From Microcaldota archaeon (GTDB lineage: Archaea > Micrarchaeota > Micrarchaeia > Micrarchaeales > Micrarchaeaceae), in contig DAHWIS010000043.1 of assembly GCA_027344745.1 (NCBI GenBank), positions 1 to 7,711 of the forward strand: a stretch of DNA of 7,711 bases, written 5' to 3'. The translations under genes were made by a program, and so were the position numbers. Of the stretch, positions 5,777-7,711 are shown one piece after another. Numbering within the stretch: position 1 is the stretch's first letter; every line of letters starts with the position of its first letter. The notes beneath the pieces are model-generated. The model was not told the DNA's origin. It searched no databases and saw only the letters and a list, made by a program, of their open reading frames with translations.

Positions 5777-7030
5777 ATGTTCCAGATGGACAGAACAGGC
5801 ATAATAAATGAACTATCGGGCATGACGCCCGGGGTCAAAAGGTCAACGATAGTGTACCGCCACATGCGCGATCCTGCTTTGCTTAGGTATTATTATAAGG
5901 TAAAAGCATTGCCCGTGACCAACCAGCTTGGTATGTCCGGCTCGTCGCCTACCGACATTTTCGTAGGCAGATATGGCTATCCGAAAGTGTTTATAGGCCC
6001 GCTTGTACCCCCTGAATTCGGTGATACCTCGATGCTTAATCGTCCCGAAGGGTGGTGGCATACGCCTATTGAAGATATAGTAAAAATGCGTTCGATACTT
6101 GTCAGAGGCATGCATCTCACTAAAGTGGACAATGTTGAAAATGGAAAAATAGAGGAGCAGGTACGAGATCTCGCATTGGCCGATCAGCCTGCCAATACTG
6201 AAATGCAGTTTTCCAAAAAACCTTATGTTAAACTAGACTTTAACGATGAGGTACAACCATTCGGCCCGAGCGCCGAACTGAAGAGTTTTGATGTGTACAA
6301 TGCTAAAGCAAATAACAAAATAGAGAGCCTATATTTTGATACCGATGCAACTGCAACAAAAGCGGTAATAGAGTTATATGACAGGGGTGTTCCTGTATCT
6401 CAGATACAGAAAAGTTTCTCTGCAGGAATATTCGGGTTGAAGAACAAGAGAAAGTTCGTGCCTACGCGATGGAGTATAACCGCAGTTGATGATTCGCTAT
6501 CGAAGAATAAAAGAGAAAAAATAAAGGAGAATGCATCCATAGATGCGATATACGCATATTATAACGTTTCCTTAGATAATAGGTGGCTTATATTCTTCAT
6601 CCCAGGCAACTGGGAATACGAATCTTTGGAGACTTGGTACCCTAAAACGGTTTGGAATATGAACGGCAACGATATCTCCATATATTCGTCTTATGAGGGG
6701 TATAAAGGAAGAAGGACATACGCAGAGATAGGAGGATGCTATTATGCGGCAAGGTTGGCGGTAACCGAAAAATTGGATAGGCTCAAAAAACAAGCAACGG
6801 TACTTATACTTAGAGAAGTGCACGACGGTTATATAATGCCCGTTGGGGTATGGAACGTCAGAGAGCATGTCCGCGAAACTCTTAGCATGAAACCGGAAAT
6901 ACTGCACACCGTTGGCGACATGATAGATTATATTAAAATGAAACTTGCTATACCTGCAAGCAATTATATAGCAAACAGCACTATACTAAGAAATATTTTA
7001 ATGCAGAGAAGAATCAGCAACTACGTTTAA
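5777..7030 (+). CDS. nreA: DNA repair protein NreA (archaeal Nre family), lacking the N-terminal cysteine cluster
   Basis: Nre proteins are archaeal DNA-repair factors. Genetic work in Haloferax tied NreA to repair of mitomycin C damage together with UvrABC and PCNA. The 417-aa protein carries the conserved core: SSPTDIFVGRYGYPKVFIGPLVPP (positions 56-79), RPEGWW and IEDIVKMRSILVRG (89-111), VSQIQKSFSAGIFG (207-220), VPTRWSITAVDDSLSK (228-243), WYPKTVW (287-293), TYAEIGGCYYAARLAV (314-329) and MPVGVWNVREHVRE (354-367). The C-terminus, Q410-R-R-I413-S-N-Y416-V417, resembles a PCNA-interacting (PIP) box, QxxhxxaX. As far as I recall, many homologues start with a cysteine-rich zinc-binding segment. 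Here the only cysteine is C321, and no in-frame upstream extension supplies one before the TGA at 5738-5740. ATG 5777 (or 5786) is preceded by a TATA-like element but no ribosome binding site. Confidence 0.92.
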   Translation: MFQMDRTGIINELSGMTPGVKRSTIVYRHMRDPALLRYYYKVKALPVTNQLGMSGSSPTDIFVGRYGYPKVFIGPLVPPEFGDTSMLNRPEGWWHTPIEDIVKMRSILVRGMHLTKVDNVENGKIEEQVRDLALADQPANTEMQFSKKPYVKLDFNDEVQPFGPSAELKSFDVYNAKANNKIESLYFDTDATATKAVIELYDRGVPVSQIQKSFSAGIFGLKNKRKFVPTRWSITAVDDSLSKNKREKIKENASIDAIYAYYNVSLDNRWLIFFIPGNWEYESLETWYPKTVWNMNGNDISIYSSYEGYKGRRTYAEIGGCYYAARLAVTEKLDRLKKQATVLILREVHDGYIMPVGVWNVREHVRETLSMKPEILHTVGDMIDYIKMKLAIPASNYIANSTILRNILMQRRISNYV

Positions 7031-7060
7031 CGCAATTTTTTACAAAGATAAACATTGCGT
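7030..7060 (+). terminator. Possible nreA terminator: T-run inside an inverted repeat
   Basis: Directly after the nreA stop, ACGCAAT (7030-7036) and ATTGCGT (7054-7060) form a perfect 7-bp inverted repeat with a 17-nt loop. Six Ts (7036-7041) follow the left arm. Archaeal termination depends mainly on U-runs, so the T6 alone could end the transcript. The long loop makes a stable hairpin doubtful, and the arms may instead be binding sites, since TTGCGT recurs downstream. Confidence 0.3.
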
Positions 7061-7097
7061 AGGGAAAGCTTAAGATTATTATCAATGCCTTTTATTT

Positions 7098-7111
7098 GTG
7101 TTGCGTGTTGC
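7098..7111 (+). repeat. Tandem 7-bp repeat GTGTTGC x2 before the HAD gene
   Basis: GTGTTGC occurs twice head-to-tail at 7098-7104 and 7105-7111, ending 3 nt before ATG 7115. The copies contain TTGCGT/TTGCGG, similar to the TTGCGT at 7055-7060. It could be a regulatory site, or coding sequence if translation starts at ATG 7085. Confidence 0.4.
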
Positions 7112-7114
7112 GGT

Positions 7115-7693
7115 ATGTTTAATAAAAAGAAAATAGTAGGTATAGATATCGATGGCACAATAGCCAATACCCACGAAAGATGGTTATCCATAGCCAACCA
7201 AATGTTTGGCATAAACATTCAAAAAGCCGAAATAAATTCATATTATCTGGACAAATTGTTTAAAATGGAGCGGGAAACGGTAAACGAAATATTCAAAAAG
7301 GTATGGCATGATCCAGATAGCATAAAGCTTGAGCACAACGATATACCGAGGGTAATCGGGAATATAAGAAATACGTTCGAAGTCTATATACTGACAGCTA
7401 CGATTGGAGAGGATGCGGAAGTGCGCCGTTGGCTCAGAACAAACAAGATATCGTTTGACGGGCTTATACACGTAGATAGATCTTATAAAAAATTGGATGA
7501 AGCTAAAAAGCACGGCATATCGATATTCATCGATGATCACCCGGACCTTGCAGAAAAAGCCGCAGCTCTGGATTATACAACTATACTCATATTGCAACCC
7601 TGGAATACGCATATGGTTGAGAGGGCGGGAGAAAAAATAAAGATTGCAACGGATTGGAGCGATGTCGAAGATTTGTTGAGGATAAAACCATAA
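7115..7693 (+). CDS. HAD-superfamily phosphatase, 5'(3')-deoxyribonucleotidase-like
   Basis: This is a small cytoplasmic HAD hydrolase of 192 aa from ATG 7115. Motif I is IDIDGT with D11 (nucleophile), D13 and T15. Motif II is ILTAT with T94, motif III is probably K126 or K127 in YKKLDEAKKHG, and motif IV is FIDDHPD with D140-D141. The order, the helical cap between motifs I and II (residues about 18-80) and the LQPWNT ending resemble the NT5C-type deoxyribonucleotidase group, but other small-molecule phosphatases share this pattern, so the substrate is unproven. ATG 7115 is chosen because motif I normally lies about ten residues from the start. ATG 7085 would add MPFICVACCG and TTG 7055 still more. 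No Shine-Dalgarno site marks any of them; TTTTATTT at 7090-7097 is a weak TATA candidate. TAA stop at 7691-7693. Confidence 0.85.
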   Translation: MFNKKKIVGIDIDGTIANTHERWLSIANQMFGINIQKAEINSYYLDKLFKMERETVNEIFKKVWHDPDSIKLEHNDIPRVIGNIRNTFEVYILTATIGEDAEVRRWLRTNKISFDGLIHVDRSYKKLDEAKKHGISIFIDDHPDLAEKAAALDYTTILILQPWNTHMVERAGEKIKIATDWSDVEDLLRIKP

Positions 7694-7711
7694 ACCCCAA
7701 TTTATTTAACG

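Noticed and set aside
7055..7114. Upstream extension of the HAD protein from TTG 7055 or ATG 7085
   Set aside because: HAD motif I normally lies close to the N-terminus, the extra residues match nothing typical of the family, and the segment holds repeats that look regulatory. ATG 7085 is not fully excluded.
1..7711. tRNA genes, CRISPR arrays, insertion sequences or phage genes
   Set aside because: No cloverleaf-like element, regularly spaced repeat, transposase motif or terminal inverted repeat was seen in the short intergenic spaces.
7694..7711. T-rich tail after the HAD gene as a terminator or as the promoter of the next gene
   Set aside because: Only 18 nt are visible (AATTTATTTAACG), which is too little to choose between these.

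Overview
The window is archaeal chromosomal DNA. The clearest marker is an adjacent gatD-gatE pair, the tRNA-dependent Glu-tRNA(Gln) amidotransferase found only in archaea. An archaeal-type NreA repair protein and an archaeal-type tRNA methylthiotransferase agree with this. Other archaeal signs are ribosome binding sites that pair with the archaeal 16S tail (GTGATC, AAAGGTG), short or leaderless 5' ends with TATA-like boxes, very frequent ATA (Ile) and AGG/AGA (Arg) codons, and tight gene packing. A small-genome lineage such as a DPANN or Micrarchaeota-like archaeon is possible, but this is a guess from compactness and codon use.

Layout: (1) 1-39, minus strand, the first 13 codons of a probable zinc-ribbon protein that runs off the left edge. 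(2) 40-125, a divergent promoter region. (3) 126-1412, plus strand, a CDKAL1/MtaB-type tRNA-t6A methylthiotransferase reading frame with one in-frame TAA at 1149-1151, which separates the MTTase/radical-SAM part from the C-terminal TRAM domain. (4) 1420-2745 gatD and (5) 2760-4640 gatE, closely spaced behind mtaB and probably co-transcribed with it. (6) 4643-5722, minus strand, an M24 Xaa-Pro peptidase converging on gatE with only 2 nt between the stop codons. (7) 5723-5776, a 54-nt divergent promoter region with a 16-bp perfect palindrome and a TATA-like element. (8) 5777-7030, plus strand, nreA. (9) 7031-7114, an intergenic segment with a T-run and repeated TTGCGT/ACGCAA motifs. (10) 7115-7693, plus strand, a HAD-superfamily phosphatase resembling 5'(3')-deoxyribonucleotidases.

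The left half forms a decoding-fidelity cluster. MtaB would make ms2t6A at position 37 of ANN-decoding tRNAs, and GatDE converts mischarged Glu-tRNA(Gln) to Gln-tRNA(Gln). The right half holds peptide turnover (M24), DNA repair linked to PCNA (NreA) and possibly nucleotide-pool metabolism (HAD). No mobile element, CRISPR array, tRNA or rRNA was seen.

No clearly new system is visible. The points most worth checking are the in-frame stop inside mtaB, an NreA with no N-terminal cysteine cluster but a PIP-like C-terminus, an altered HGTDT signature in GatD, and the palindrome between the divergent M24 and nreA genes.
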